DNA of 64,000 bases from the NCBI GenBank assembly GCA_009691915.1, contig SIAD01000011.1:1-64000 (forward strand). The letters run 5' to 3'. Shown here in pieces: positions 17,593-24,955 of this stretch; the first letter of the stretch is position 1; the number at the start of each line of letters is the position of its first letter. The translations under genes and the position numbers were made by a program. The stretch is from Phycisphaerales bacterium (GTDB lineage Bacteria > Planctomycetota > Phycisphaerae > Phycisphaerales > SM1A02). The notes beneath the pieces were generated by a model, which saw nothing but the letters and a program-made list of their open reading frames with translations, searched no databases and was not told the DNA's origin.

Positions 17593-18174
17593 CTAGGAGC
17601 GGCGCGACTTGGAGCCGTCGCGCCCTCGGATCGCCGTGTTCTTGGGCGCACGAGCCCGCGCGTTGAGGTGAGCGCGGGCGGCGGACGACCGCGAACCCTT
17701 CGTCTCTGCCCGTGAGGGTGCCTCGCCAAGCAGTGCTGCGTGGTGGATCATCCCGATGTAGACCTCGTAGTCCGCCTCGATGTCGAGATGGCGGACGAGT
17801 TCGCAGGCGATGTATCCGAGTGCGCGCAGGGGCACTGGTGATCCGCCTGCGGCCTTCACATGGGGGATCGCGAGGAACGGATCGACTCCATGATCGGGAG
17901 CTGTAGCAAACATCTTGCGCATCGCCCGGTCGTCGCGATGGAGGACACAGATCGCAAAGTTGCGGCTATCGCGAATCACCGGCGAGAGCGGCTGCCCCTT
18001 CTCCATTGCCACCAGCAGCATCGGGGGATGCATCGCGACCTGCTGCACACACTTAACGATCACCCCGCTGCGAACTTCTCCGAAGGCTGAGGTCAGCAGG
18101 AATGCGGATGAAGGGAGCAGGTCGAGCACATGCTCAATGCTTGGTCGGTCGGCCGCTGGTCGATCGGTCTGCAT
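17593..18174 (-). CDS. flavin reductase-like domain protein
   Basis: This 193-residue protein has the flavin-reductase-like (split-barrel FMN-binding) pattern: SSAFLLTSAFGEVRSGVIVKCVQQVAMHPPMLLVAMEKGQPLSPVIRDSRNFAICVL reads as the FMN-contacting first half (given here in part as AFLLTSAF, VKCVQQVAMHPP, SRNFAICVL), followed by LGYIACELVRHLDIEADY and VYIGMIHHAALL, a typical end. The last 35 residues are a basic Ser/Arg/Ala-rich tail outside the fold. The ATG at 18174 is chosen because a promoter lies 45-70 bases upstream; the longer reading would start at 18255, upstream of that promoter. It probably binds FMN and reduces flavins or small molecules. Confidence 0.8.
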   Translation of the reverse strand: MQTDRPAADRPSIEHVLDLLPSSAFLLTSAFGEVRSGVIVKCVQQVAMHPPMLLVAMEKGQPLSPVIRDSRNFAICVLHRDDRAMRKMFATAPDHGVDPFLAIPHVKAAGGSPVPLRALGYIACELVRHLDIEADYEVYIGMIHHAALLGEAPSRAETKGSRSSAARAHLNARARAPKNTAIRGRDGSKSRRS

Positions 18175-18218
18175 GGGTTGGGAATCGCCGTCACTAACTG
18201 TTGTCGGTGATCTGAGTA

Positions 18219-18246
18219 AATATAGGACAGATTCGTGCCATGTCCA
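18219..18246 (-). promoter_or_regulatory. sigma70-type promoter of the flavin reductase gene
   Basis: Read leftward, TGGACA (18246-18241) and TATATT (18224-18219) are separated by 16 bp; each hexamer matches the consensus at five of six positions. The start codon is about 45 bases downstream of the -10 element. This is the clearest housekeeping promoter in the window. Confidence 0.65.
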
Positions 18247-18354
18247 TAAAGACATCGGCAGGAATGAGTTACGGGTATGTCCAACAGGTCAAGCGTTCTC
18301 GGACCACGAATTCATTCGTAGAAGTGGGGTGTGATTCTTGAATTTTGTCGACAT

Positions 18355-18385
18355 GTGTTGCATTGTGGGGCGTAGTGGGTATAGT
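18355..18385 (+). promoter_or_regulatory. mraZ promoter with MraZ-binding repeats
   Basis: GTGGG occurs at 18365-18369 and 18375-18379, exactly 10 bp apart, with a degenerate GTGTT one more turn upstream at 18355-18359 and a further GTGGG at 18324-18328. Tandem TGGG-type repeats with 5-base spacers are the known operator of MraZ. A -10 element TATAGT (18380-18385) follows the last repeat directly, with a weak -35 TTGCAT 16 bp upstream, so bound MraZ would cover the promoter spacer. Confidence 0.75.
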
Positions 18386-18411
18386 CACCGCGCCCCGAAT
18401 GTTCACTCACC

Positions 18412-18879
18412 ATGCTCTTCCTCGGCGAATACGAACACAGCATCGACTCGAAGCAGCGTCTCGCCATTCCGAGCGAACTGCGCGCAGTACTCGATGCCGC
18501 AACGATTGGAAGCGCGTTCGTCGCAGTGCCAGGCCCCGAGTCACTGCTCCTCTGGCCGGACAGGACCTTCGAACTTCTTGCCTCGCGCATGGGTGGATCG
18601 CTCGTCGGCGACGAGACGCTGCGAACATTCGAACGATCATTCTTCTCGCAGGCATCGAGCGCTCCGTTGGACTCGGCAGGGCGCATTCGCATTCCCGACC
18701 GTCTTCTCTCGAGATTCGGACTCGCGGGAAGCGTCATGATTCTCGGTGTTCGCGATCATCTGGAACTGGTCGGGGCAGCCGCATGGCAGGCGCAGCAGCA
18801 GGAACGGAACTCCGCTGCGAACGACCTGTGGCGGCGCGCCAACCAGATCCTCGACTCACGGTCTCCTGGGAACAGGTGA
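18412..18879 (+). CDS. mraZ: MraZ transcriptional regulator
   Basis: This 155-residue protein has two AbrB-like (SpoVT) half-barrels with the family DxxxR motifs: DSKQRLAIP at about residues 12-20 and DSAGRIRIP at about 86-94. MraZ forms a ring-shaped oligomer that binds direct TGGG repeats and represses its own promoter; in most bacteria it heads the division and cell-wall (dcw) cluster. Here no rsmH, ftsL, ftsI or mur gene follows; the next features are a structured RNA region and csrA. The autoregulatory repeats upstream are retained, so it is likely functional. The final 30 residues are a Gln/Asn/Arg-rich tail. Confidence 0.93.
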   Translation: MLFLGEYEHSIDSKQRLAIPSELRAVLDAATIGSAFVAVPGPESLLLWPDRTFELLASRMGGSLVGDETLRTFERSFFSQASSAPLDSAGRIRIPDRLLSRFGLAGSVMILGVRDHLELVGAAAWQAQQQERNSAANDLWRRANQILDSRSPGNR

Positions 18880-18975
18880 TGGATCGCCTCTCCCACGACC
18901 ACGCTTCTGCACGGACGCAGTAGCGACGAATCAACGCCTGCTCCGCGCACGGACGCGCGCGGCGGGCTCGACAAA

Positions 18976-19144
18976 CTCTCCTTTCGCAGGGATGCGCAAG
19001 GTGAGCAGGACAACGGGTCAGGGACGACCCGAAGGGAGCGCGCGGTTGGCCAAGGACGGCAACGCGACGCGCGAAGTCCGGTCAGGCGACTGCCGGATTA
19101 TCTGCCGTGCCCCCGCGTCACTGGCCCGACGCGGGGGCTTTTTT
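18976..19144 (+). ncRNA. candidate CsrA-sequestering RNA (CsrB/RsmZ-like)
   Basis: No gene is seen in this stretch, but it folds into consecutive hairpins. Hairpin 1 (18976-19005): ten pairs with two mismatches around loop AGGGAT (18988-18993). Hairpin 2 (19014-19031): perfect CGGGTC/GACCCG around loop AGGGAC. Hairpin 3 (19041-19066): CGCG, UU and GCC segments pairing with GGC-AA-CGCG, with two bulged Gs, around loop AAGGAC. Hairpin 4 (19077-19097): eight pairs with one bulge closed by a GCGA tetraloop. Two more GGA motifs lie in the linkers (CAGGACAA, AAGGGAGC). The terminator at 19109-19144 ends it. ANGGA in hexaloops is the known CsrA binding signature. No promoter is clear directly upstream, so it could be processed from the mraZ transcript. 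Confidence 0.6.
19109..19144 (+). terminator. strong intrinsic terminator between mraZ/RNA and csrA
   Basis: An 11-bp perfect stem (19109-19119 with 19128-19138, GCCCCCGCGTC and its complement) closes an 8-base loop and is followed directly by six T's (19139-19144). It is among the strongest intrinsic terminators possible and separates the upstream transcript from csrA. Confidence 0.95.
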
Positions 19145-19145
19145 G

Positions 19146-19341
19146 TGCCCAATAATGCCATTTTCTCCAATTTGTCAATCAGCCGATAGGCGCGATCCGA
19201 TCGAGCGATACCCTTTCAGTCGTTCGGGTTTCTTGCCGATGAAGTGCAGGCAAGGGTCGCAGGGAAGACGCACCGTGCGTCCGAGGCGAACCGGACAATC
19301 GGCTGGCGAAGATCCAGCCGTCTTTGGGATAGGAGGTCCGC
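19146..19341 (+). promoter_or_regulatory. structured csrA leader with GGA motifs
   Basis: The 196 bases before csrA hold three perfect 6-bp hairpins: CTTGCC/GGCAAG (19232-19254), GACGCA/TGCGTC with a 3-base loop (19267-19281) and GGCTGG/CCAGCC (19301-19319). GGA motifs lie in the linkers (AGGGA at 19261-19265, CGGAC at 19292-19296) and over the ribosome binding site (GGGA at 19326-19329 and AGGAGGT at 19331-19337). Known csrA leaders are repressed by CsrA at just such sites. No confident promoter hexamers are seen, although TTGTCA occurs at 19172-19177. Confidence 0.55.
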
Positions 19342-19572
19342 ATGCTCGTAATCACCAGGCGCGAAGGCGAAGAGGTCGTCATCGGCAACCCAGCGTCGCC
19401 GATCGGCATCGTTCGCATCGCGTCCATCAAGGGTGATCGCGTTCGGATCGCCTTCGAGTTCCCGCGCGAGATCCCCGTGCATCGCAAAGAGGTCGCCGCC
19501 CAGATTCTGGCTGGCGCGATCGATCCAGCCAAGCCAGTCATCGGTCAGATTCGCCCCGCGGCCGAAGGGTGA
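19342..19572 (+). CDS. csrA: carbon storage regulator CsrA
   Basis: This 76-residue RNA-binding protein starts MLVITRREGEEVVIG and contains VRIAFEFPREIPVHRKEV, with the Arg-containing REIPVHR segment that contacts RNA. CsrA dimers bind GGA motifs in hairpin loops near ribosome binding sites and change translation and mRNA stability. The ribosome binding site AGGAGGT is excellent and overlaps a potential CsrA site, consistent with autorepression. No flagellar gene (fliW, flgM or others) is adjacent. The structured RNA upstream (18976-19144) is a candidate antagonist. The tail after residue 60 is slightly longer than in gamma-proteobacterial CsrA. Confidence 0.95.
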   Translation: MLVITRREGEEVVIGNPASPIGIVRIASIKGDRVRIAFEFPREIPVHRKEVAAQILAGAIDPAKPVIGQIRPAAEG

Positions 19573-19590
19573 TTACTCCGCGCTGGGGTG

Positions 19591-19854
19591 CTACTTAACG
19601 GCGCGGACTTCTCGGATCTCCGGTATCCGCTCCCGCATCAACTGCGCAATTCCTGTCTGCAGAGTCATAGACGCTGAGGGACATCCCACGCAAGCCCCGT
19701 GGAAGCGGACATCCACGATTCCGTTGCTGACCGCGACAATCTCCACATCGCCGCCGTCGGCCTGAATCGAGGGTCGCATCAGGTCAAGAACCTCCGCCAC
19801 TCGTTCGCGCAGCGGATCGCTCTCGGGGGTTGGCTTCGCCTGACGCGCGCTCAT
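19591..19854 (-). CDS. NifU C-terminal (NFU-type) iron-sulfur carrier
   Basis: This 87-residue protein is a stand-alone NFU domain: LRERVAEVLDLMRPSIQADGGDVEIVAV leads to VDVRFHGACVGCPSASMTLQ, in which the CVGC pair (CxxC) holds a bridging iron-sulfur cluster between two subunits. NFU proteins deliver clusters to target enzymes in the cytoplasm. The ATG at 19854 is chosen because it begins right before the disordered N-terminus; a longer start at 19878 would leave only 13 bases to the divergent gene. It is convergent with csrA, and no isc or suf gene is adjacent. Confidence 0.92.
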   Translation of the reverse strand: MSARQAKPTPESDPLRERVAEVLDLMRPSIQADGGDVEIVAVSNGIVDVRFHGACVGCPSASMTLQTGIAQLMRERIPEIREVRAVK

Positions 19855-19891
19855 TGAGCGAATCCTACGCAACTCCAACTACACTTCGTCG

Positions 19892-21337
19892 ATGCGAACG
19901 CGCATCGCACGGTTGGCCACCTTCTTCACCAGCGCTGCCCTCGCGCTCGCGGGATGCGCCGCCACGCCCGAGGGCGATCCACTCGAGTCTCTCGGCCGCA
20001 CCGACATTGTTCCGCAGCGCCAGGAGGCCGCCATGAGACTCCTCGACGCGGACGCGACCAACCCGAACTACATCAAGGCGTTGCGCAAGATCGTGGTGCA
20101 GCCGGGGTACTCGGCGTCGATCCGCAACGAGGCGTGGGATCGGCTCGCGCGCAACGATCCCGCCGCGCTAAGAGAGGCACTCGAACTCGCGCTCCCGAAG
20201 ATGAGTGCGTATGAGTGGCGGACAGAGGTCTGCCGTCGCATCGGCGTCCTCGGATGGAAGGATCTCACGCAGACGCTGGTGCGTGCGTGGGCGGTCCCGA
20301 TGCCGATCCTTGCCACCAAGCTCAAGGACCGTCCCGAGTATTTCGCGCTCTGCACGCTGTGGGGAACCGAGCGCGTGCCGAGCGTGCTCTATGAGCTGCT
20401 TCTCAAGAGCGACCCCGTCAAGGAATCCAACCTGCGCGCGCGCTGCTGGGAACTGCTGCTGGCCACGGGAGAGCGCGATCGGATTACGGCGCTTCTGGCT
20501 GACGAGAGCGATGCCACCACCGACTCGTTCATTCTCGACATGCGGCGCGGCTCGTCCGACCTTCATGTGATCCCGCGCAATCGCGAAGAAATCCTGTGGA
20601 TCCGTGCACTGCGCACACCTCAGCGGCGCGCCTTCTGGGACGCGGCGCGCGAGGCGGTGGCGAGGCTTCCCGAGAGTGTGCACGCGACCCTGGAGCCGAG
20701 GGACATCTCCATCATTGTCGCGGTGGCCAAGGCGAGGCCGGATCTTCTTTCACGCGACCGAGACGCGCTCTTCGCGGAGGTCTCGGCCACCCTCGCGGCA
20801 GATCGCATCAAGCGGCACAGCGCCTCCTTTGAGGGGTACGGAACCCAACTGGCCGAGACACCGCGGGCGCACGCCTCAGATATGACCTGGGGGGATTGCG
20901 CGGCGGTTCTCGTTATCGACGCGGCGCTCCAGGACCCGGCGGTCAATGCCCACCTTTTCGACCTCGCGGACCGCGACCTCGCTGACCGCACCTCCGAGCA
21001 CGGCGGACTCCTCCGACTTGATGAGGATGGTCGCTTCGAGCTCGTCGAGTATCAGCCGCAGAACCGTGGCAGCGATGTTCGATTCGAGGCCTCGGGGCAG
21101 ATGTTCGAAGACGGGTACGACTGCATCGCCCATGTGCATCTCCACGCGCAGCAGTACGACAACCGCCGATACGCCGGCCCGCACATCGGCGACTTCAGTT
21201 ATGCCGACGCCACCGGAGTCAACGGCCTCGTCCTCTGCTTCATCGACAGCGCGACGCTCAATGCGGATTTCTATCGACGGGGCCAGGTCGTGATCGACCT
21301 CGGCACCATCGGCAGATCCACGAGAAGTGCCCCATGA
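19892..21337 (+). CDS. hypothetical lipoprotein with helical repeats and a His-rich C-terminal domain
   Basis: The 481-residue protein has a lipoprotein signal peptide with lipobox LAGC (Cys at about residue 22). Residues about 45-330 are mostly helical with repeated patterns such as EAWDRLARNDPAALREALELAL and ARCWELLLATGERDRITALL, suggestive of HEAT-like repeats. The C-terminal part (about 340-480) has GLLRLDEDGRFELVEYQP, DCIAHVHLHAQQYDNRRYAGP and GVNGLVLCFIDSATLNADFY; the HVHLH followed by a distant Asp recalls metal-binding JAB-like or related domains, but is not diagnostic. No known family is recognised. Its stop overlaps the dapF start (ATGA). Confidence 0.72.
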   Translation: MRTRIARLATFFTSAALALAGCAATPEGDPLESLGRTDIVPQRQEAAMRLLDADATNPNYIKALRKIVVQPGYSASIRNEAWDRLARNDPAALREALELALPKMSAYEWRTEVCRRIGVLGWKDLTQTLVRAWAVPMPILATKLKDRPEYFALCTLWGTERVPSVLYELLLKSDPVKESNLRARCWELLLATGERDRITALLADESDATTDSFILDMRRGSSDLHVIPRNREEILWIRALRTPQRRAFWDAAREAVARLPESVHATLEPRDISIIVAVAKARPDLLSRDRDALFAEVSATLAADRIKRHSASFEGYGTQLAETPRAHASDMTWGDCAAVLVIDAALQDPAVNAHLFDLADRDLADRTSEHGGLLRLDEDGRFELVEYQPQNRGSDVRFEASGQMFEDGYDCIAHVHLHAQQYDNRRYAGPHIGDFSYADATGVNGLVLCFIDSATLNADFYRRGQVVIDLGTIGRSTRSAP

Positions 21338-22254
21338 AGTTCTCGAAGATGCACGGTATCGGCAATGACTACATATATGTCGACGCCGCGCGCGAACGGG
21401 TCGTGGATCCTCCGGCGCTGGCGCGCGCGATCAGCCATCGCAACAGGGGAATCGGCGGAGACGGTCTGATCCTCGTGACGCCAGTGTCGGAGGGATCGCT
21501 CGCCCATGTGGCGATGCGGATGTTCAATGCCGACGGCAGTGAGGCCGAGATGTGCGGGAACGGGATCCGCTGCCTGACGAAATTCGCAGTGGATCGTGGC
21601 CTAGCGCAGGCGAACCCGCTCAGAGTCGAGACGCGGCGAGGCATCCTGGAGACGAAATGGACGCGCGGAGTGGACGGTGCCGTGGCCGAAGTCGAAGTGG
21701 ATTTGGGCGAGCCGATTTTGGAGGCCGGTTCCATGGGCGTCGCGATCCAGGGAGTGGGAACCGCCCAACGCATCGTGGGTATGGAATGGACGCCGGACAT
21801 GTGGGCGGACGCGCTCAGCGGTCAGTCGACTCGCGTCGACCCATCATGGCTGGCGAACGCGGGAGTCGCTCCATGTGCGAGTGTTGTCTCGATGGGCAAT
21901 CCCCACATCGTGTTCTGGGCGCGCGATGTTGGTCGCGTCCCGCTCGAGCTGGTCGGCGGCGCCATCGAACGCCACCGCTTCTTTCCAGAGCGAATCAATG
22001 TGCACTTCGTTGAGGTGATCACCCGCAGCGAAGTCCGCATGCGAACCTGGGAGCGCGGTTCGGGGATCACTCAGGCGTGTGGCACCGGAGCGAGCGCGGT
22101 GTGCGTGGCCGGCGTGCTGGAGGGGCGGCTCGATCGAACAGTGCTCGCGCACCTGCCTGGAGGCGATCTCACTCTTCGGTGGGTCGAGAAGGATGGCCAT
22201 GTCAGGATGATCGGTCCTGCCACGCATGTGTTCGATGGGGAGTGGCCAGCGTGA
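21334..22254 (+). CDS. dapF: diaminopimelate epimerase
   Basis: This 306-residue enzyme interconverts LL- and meso-diaminopimelate for lysine and peptidoglycan synthesis. It begins MKFSKMHGIGNDYIYVDA and has both catalytic cysteines in their motifs: EAEMCGNGIRCLTKF in the first half and TQACGTGASAVCVAG in the second. NPHIVFW and the mirrored two-domain layout are also present. Length is normal, with about 30 residues of insertion before the second half. It overlaps the upstream lipoprotein gene by four bases and is followed 13 bases later by an M20 hydrolase, so it may share a transcript with the AST genes. Confidence 0.96.
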   Translation: MKFSKMHGIGNDYIYVDAARERVVDPPALARAISHRNRGIGGDGLILVTPVSEGSLAHVAMRMFNADGSEAEMCGNGIRCLTKFAVDRGLAQANPLRVETRRGILETKWTRGVDGAVAEVEVDLGEPILEAGSMGVAIQGVGTAQRIVGMEWTPDMWADALSGQSTRVDPSWLANAGVAPCASVVSMGNPHIVFWARDVGRVPLELVGGAIERHRFFPERINVHFVEVITRSEVRMRTWERGSGITQACGTGASAVCVAGVLEGRLDRTVLAHLPGGDLTLRWVEKDGHVRMIGPATHVFDGEWPA

Positions 22255-22267
22255 GGAGCCGCCCGCA

Positions 22268-23491
22268 ATGGGGCTGAACGAGACCGAGTCACTCCTAGTT
22301 GCCAAGATCCGTGCGCGCGCGGACGCGATGCTCACCGACCTTCGAGACCTGGTCGCCATGCCCACGGGACACGGCCACCGGGAGGGACTCGAACACGCTC
22401 GGAGTTGGATAACGGCGAGGCTCACCGCGCTCGGGGCGAGCGTGACCCGCGTGGCTGGGGAAGCGCGTCCCGACTGGCTGCGCGAGGGAGTGGGGGGGCT
22501 CGACGGCGCTGACATCCTCGTGGCCGACCGACTCAGTGTCCTCTCCCAGGGCACGCGAATTCTTGTGTCGGGTCATCTCGATACGGTCCACGATCCGCGT
22601 GGCGGATTCCGTGAGCTGTCCTCGAAGGGCGACGGCACGCTGTGCGGCCCCGGCGCCGTCGACATGAAGGGGGGCATCATCGTCGCACTGCACGCGCTCG
22701 AGGCGCTGGAGGCGTGCGGCGTCGGGGTGCGCTGGTCGTTCGTGCTGAATGCCGATGAGGAGACGGGGAGTTTCGCGAGCGCTCAAGCGCTCAGTCGTGT
22801 TGCGCACGACCACGATCTCGGACTTGTTGTTGAGCCTGCCTTCGGTGACGGGAACTTCGTCACCAGCCGCGCGGGAAGCGCGCAGTTCCGGCTCGACGCC
22901 TTCGGACGCGAGGCGCACGCAGGGCGCGACGCGGCATCGGGAGTCTCGGCTGTCGAGGCGCTTTGCAAGGCGGTTGTGTCGGTGCTCGCGCACTCAGATC
23001 CAGCCGTCGGGCGCACCCTGAACATCGGCCCACTCGAGGGGGGCACGGCGACGAACATCGTGCCCGGTCACGCGGTCGCGTGGGGGAACGGGAGGTACCG
23101 GACTCACGAGCAGCGTTCAGAGGTCGAGCATGCGATCAACGCGGTCAGAGTCGGCAGCTCGCCCTCAGTGCCGCGCGTCGAGACCCGGATCATCCACAAC
23201 CGCCCCGCGAAGCCTGCAACGCGCGAAGTCGACTCGATCGCCGCCTTCGCCATCGCCTCGGCGGAAGACCTTGGTGTGAAGGCGGGGTGCGCCTCAAGCG
23301 GGGGAGTCAGTGATGCCAATCTCCTTCAGGCCGCCGGGTTGCCGTGCCTCGATGGACTCGGCGTTCGCGGAGGAAATCTCCACCGTACCGACGAGTTCGT
23401 GGTAGAGGCGAGCCTTGTCGAGCGCGCGTCGATCTTCGCACTGCTGGTCGCGCGGATCGCGTCGCACCGAGGCGTACCATGGAGCCGATGA
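22268..23491 (+). CDS. M20 (CPG2/ArgE/DapE-like) metallohydrolase
   Basis: This 407-residue protein belongs to the M20 zinc hydrolases that cleave N-acylated amino acids. The metal-site motifs are all visible: ILVSGHLDTVHD, GPGAVDMKGG, NADEETGSF with the catalytic Glu pair, VVEPAFGDG and GGNLHRTDE. The GPGAVDMKGG and VEPA blocks are closest to glutamate carboxypeptidase (CPG2), which acts on N-acyl-glutamates. The start at 22268 leaves 13 bases after dapF; an earlier in-frame ATG at 22226 would overlap it. Its stop overlaps the aminotransferase start (ATGA). In this place it could remove the succinyl group from N-succinylglutamate, the usual job of AstE, but that is inferred from position only. 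Confidence 0.85.
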   Translation: MGLNETESLLVAKIRARADAMLTDLRDLVAMPTGHGHREGLEHARSWITARLTALGASVTRVAGEARPDWLREGVGGLDGADILVADRLSVLSQGTRILVSGHLDTVHDPRGGFRELSSKGDGTLCGPGAVDMKGGIIVALHALEALEACGVGVRWSFVLNADEETGSFASAQALSRVAHDHDLGLVVEPAFGDGNFVTSRAGSAQFRLDAFGREAHAGRDAASGVSAVEALCKAVVSVLAHSDPAVGRTLNIGPLEGGTATNIVPGHAVAWGNGRYRTHEQRSEVEHAINAVRVGSSPSVPRVETRIIHNRPAKPATREVDSIAAFAIASAEDLGVKAGCASSGGVSDANLLQAAGLPCLDGLGVRGGNLHRTDEFVVEASLVERASIFALLVARIASHRGVPWSR

Positions 23492-24954
23492 ACGCGACGA
23501 CGACTTCCGCAGCGCAGACCGCGGGCGTGTCGCACATGCCGCTTCCCGCGACCGACCCGGCGATCCGCGCGGCCATCGATCAGATCATCGCCCGCCTCGC
23601 TCGACTCCAGTCAGGTCTGACTCATTCGCGCCCGGCGGATCCGGCCCGTGCCGCCGAGGTCGCCGCGTGGCACGCCCGCAACGCGGCACTGCGAGGACGC
23701 GCGACGATGTATCCGTATGTCGGGGCCGGGCTCGGGAATGGGCCGCTGGTGCAGGGGGCCGACGGGAGTGTCAAGTGGGACATGATCAGCGGAATCGGGA
23801 TCCACATGTTCGGCCACTCCGATGGGCGCATGGTCGAAGCTGCGCTGGAGGGGGCGTTGTCGGACATCTGCATGGAGGGGCATATTCAGCACAATGCCGA
23901 TGTGCTGGCGATCGCCGAAATCCTTGTTGGGCAGGCGTCGCGCACCAGCGGAGTGCGCCACTGCTTCGTCGCCAACTCCGGCTGCATGGTCAACGAAGCC
24001 GCACTCAAGATCTGCCAACAGAAAACAAACGCCGCGCCTCGCGTCATTGCGTTCAACGATTGCTTCATGGGGCGATCCACCGCCATGAGCCAGATCGGCG
24101 ACACGCCCGCCTATCGCCAGGGTCTCCATCTCAACATGCTCGTCGACTACATGCCCTTCTACGACCCGCATATGGGTGCGCGGTCGACCGAGAGTTCGGT
24201 GCGGCGGCTCAGGGATCTTGTCGCGCGGTATCCAAAGCAGCACTCCTGTTTCGTGATGGAACTGATTCAGGGAGAAGGTGGCTTCAATATCGCCCCGCGT
24301 GAGCATCTGGCGGCGCTCATGGAAGTCTGCCGCGATGCGGGAATCCCAGTCTGGGCGGACGAGATTCAGACCTTCGGTCGTACCACGCAGATGTTCGCGT
24401 TCGAAGCTCTTGGGCTCGGCGAGTTCATCGATGTCGTAACCGTCGGGAAGATGGCGCAGATCTGTGCCTGCCTCTTCACCCCGGACCTCAATCCCAAGCC
24501 CGGGCTCCTGGCCGGAACATTTATGGCCTCGACGAGCGCCTTCCATGTCGGGCGGCGCGCGCTGGAGCTCATGCGCGATGGCGGCTACTACGGTGCGGGA
24601 GGAAAGATCCAGAACCTCCACGATGGATTCCGCGTTCACGCCGAGCGCCTCGTCAAGCGACGGCCGGAGTTCTTCCCCGCGGTCATCGACGCGGAGGGTC
24701 GCAGACTCCCCAGCGTGATCGGCGGCATCGGGGGAATGTGCCGTCTCACTCCCTTAGGGGGCAGCAAGGAGCGGATTACGAAGCTACTGAATGTGCTGTT
24801 CGACGAGGGAGTCATTGCGCTCAGCTGCGGCCACGGCCCGTACCACCTCCGGTTCCTTCCGTCCGTCGGTGTGATGGAAGCCGAGCAATTCGCACCGGTC
24901 TTCGAGATTGTCGAACGGTCTCTCGAGCGCTGTGTGCGCGAGGAGCACCCCTGA
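23488..24954 (+). CDS. astC: class III aminotransferase, probable succinylornithine transaminase
   Basis: This 488-residue PLP enzyme has the class III pattern: an N-terminal loop with a Gly-rich segment around GAGLGNGPLVQGADG, FVANSGCMVNEAALKICQQKTN, the Glu-Gly-Gly segment ELIQGEGGF, PVWADEIQTFGRTTQMF with the PLP-binding Asp, and VTVGKMAQICACLF with the Schiff-base Lys. Neighbouring astA- and astD-like genes make succinylornithine:2-oxoglutarate aminotransferase (AstC) the most likely role; acetylornithine or lysine aminotransferase are alternatives, and it is longer than typical AstC (about 400 residues). The start at 23488 overlaps the previous stop; another ATG lies at 23479. Confidence 0.8.
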   Translation: MNATTTSAAQTAGVSHMPLPATDPAIRAAIDQIIARLARLQSGLTHSRPADPARAAEVAAWHARNAALRGRATMYPYVGAGLGNGPLVQGADGSVKWDMISGIGIHMFGHSDGRMVEAALEGALSDICMEGHIQHNADVLAIAEILVGQASRTSGVRHCFVANSGCMVNEAALKICQQKTNAAPRVIAFNDCFMGRSTAMSQIGDTPAYRQGLHLNMLVDYMPFYDPHMGARSTESSVRRLRDLVARYPKQHSCFVMELIQGEGGFNIAPREHLAALMEVCRDAGIPVWADEIQTFGRTTQMFAFEALGLGEFIDVVTVGKMAQICACLFTPDLNPKPGLLAGTFMASTSAFHVGRRALELMRDGGYYGAGGKIQNLHDGFRVHAERLVKRRPEFFPAVIDAEGRRLPSVIGGIGGMCRLTPLGGSKERITKLLNVLFDEGVIALSCGHGPYHLRFLPSVGVMEAEQFAPVFEIVERSLERCVREEHP

Positions 24955-24955
24955 A

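Noticed and set aside
19014-19050. Stretch resembling the SRP RNA core (GGTCAGG followed by CCGAAGG)
   Set aside because: The bases form the perfect CGGGTC/GACCCG hairpin instead, the GGAA-type tetraloop and the symmetric loop of SRP RNA are missing, and a strong terminator follows.
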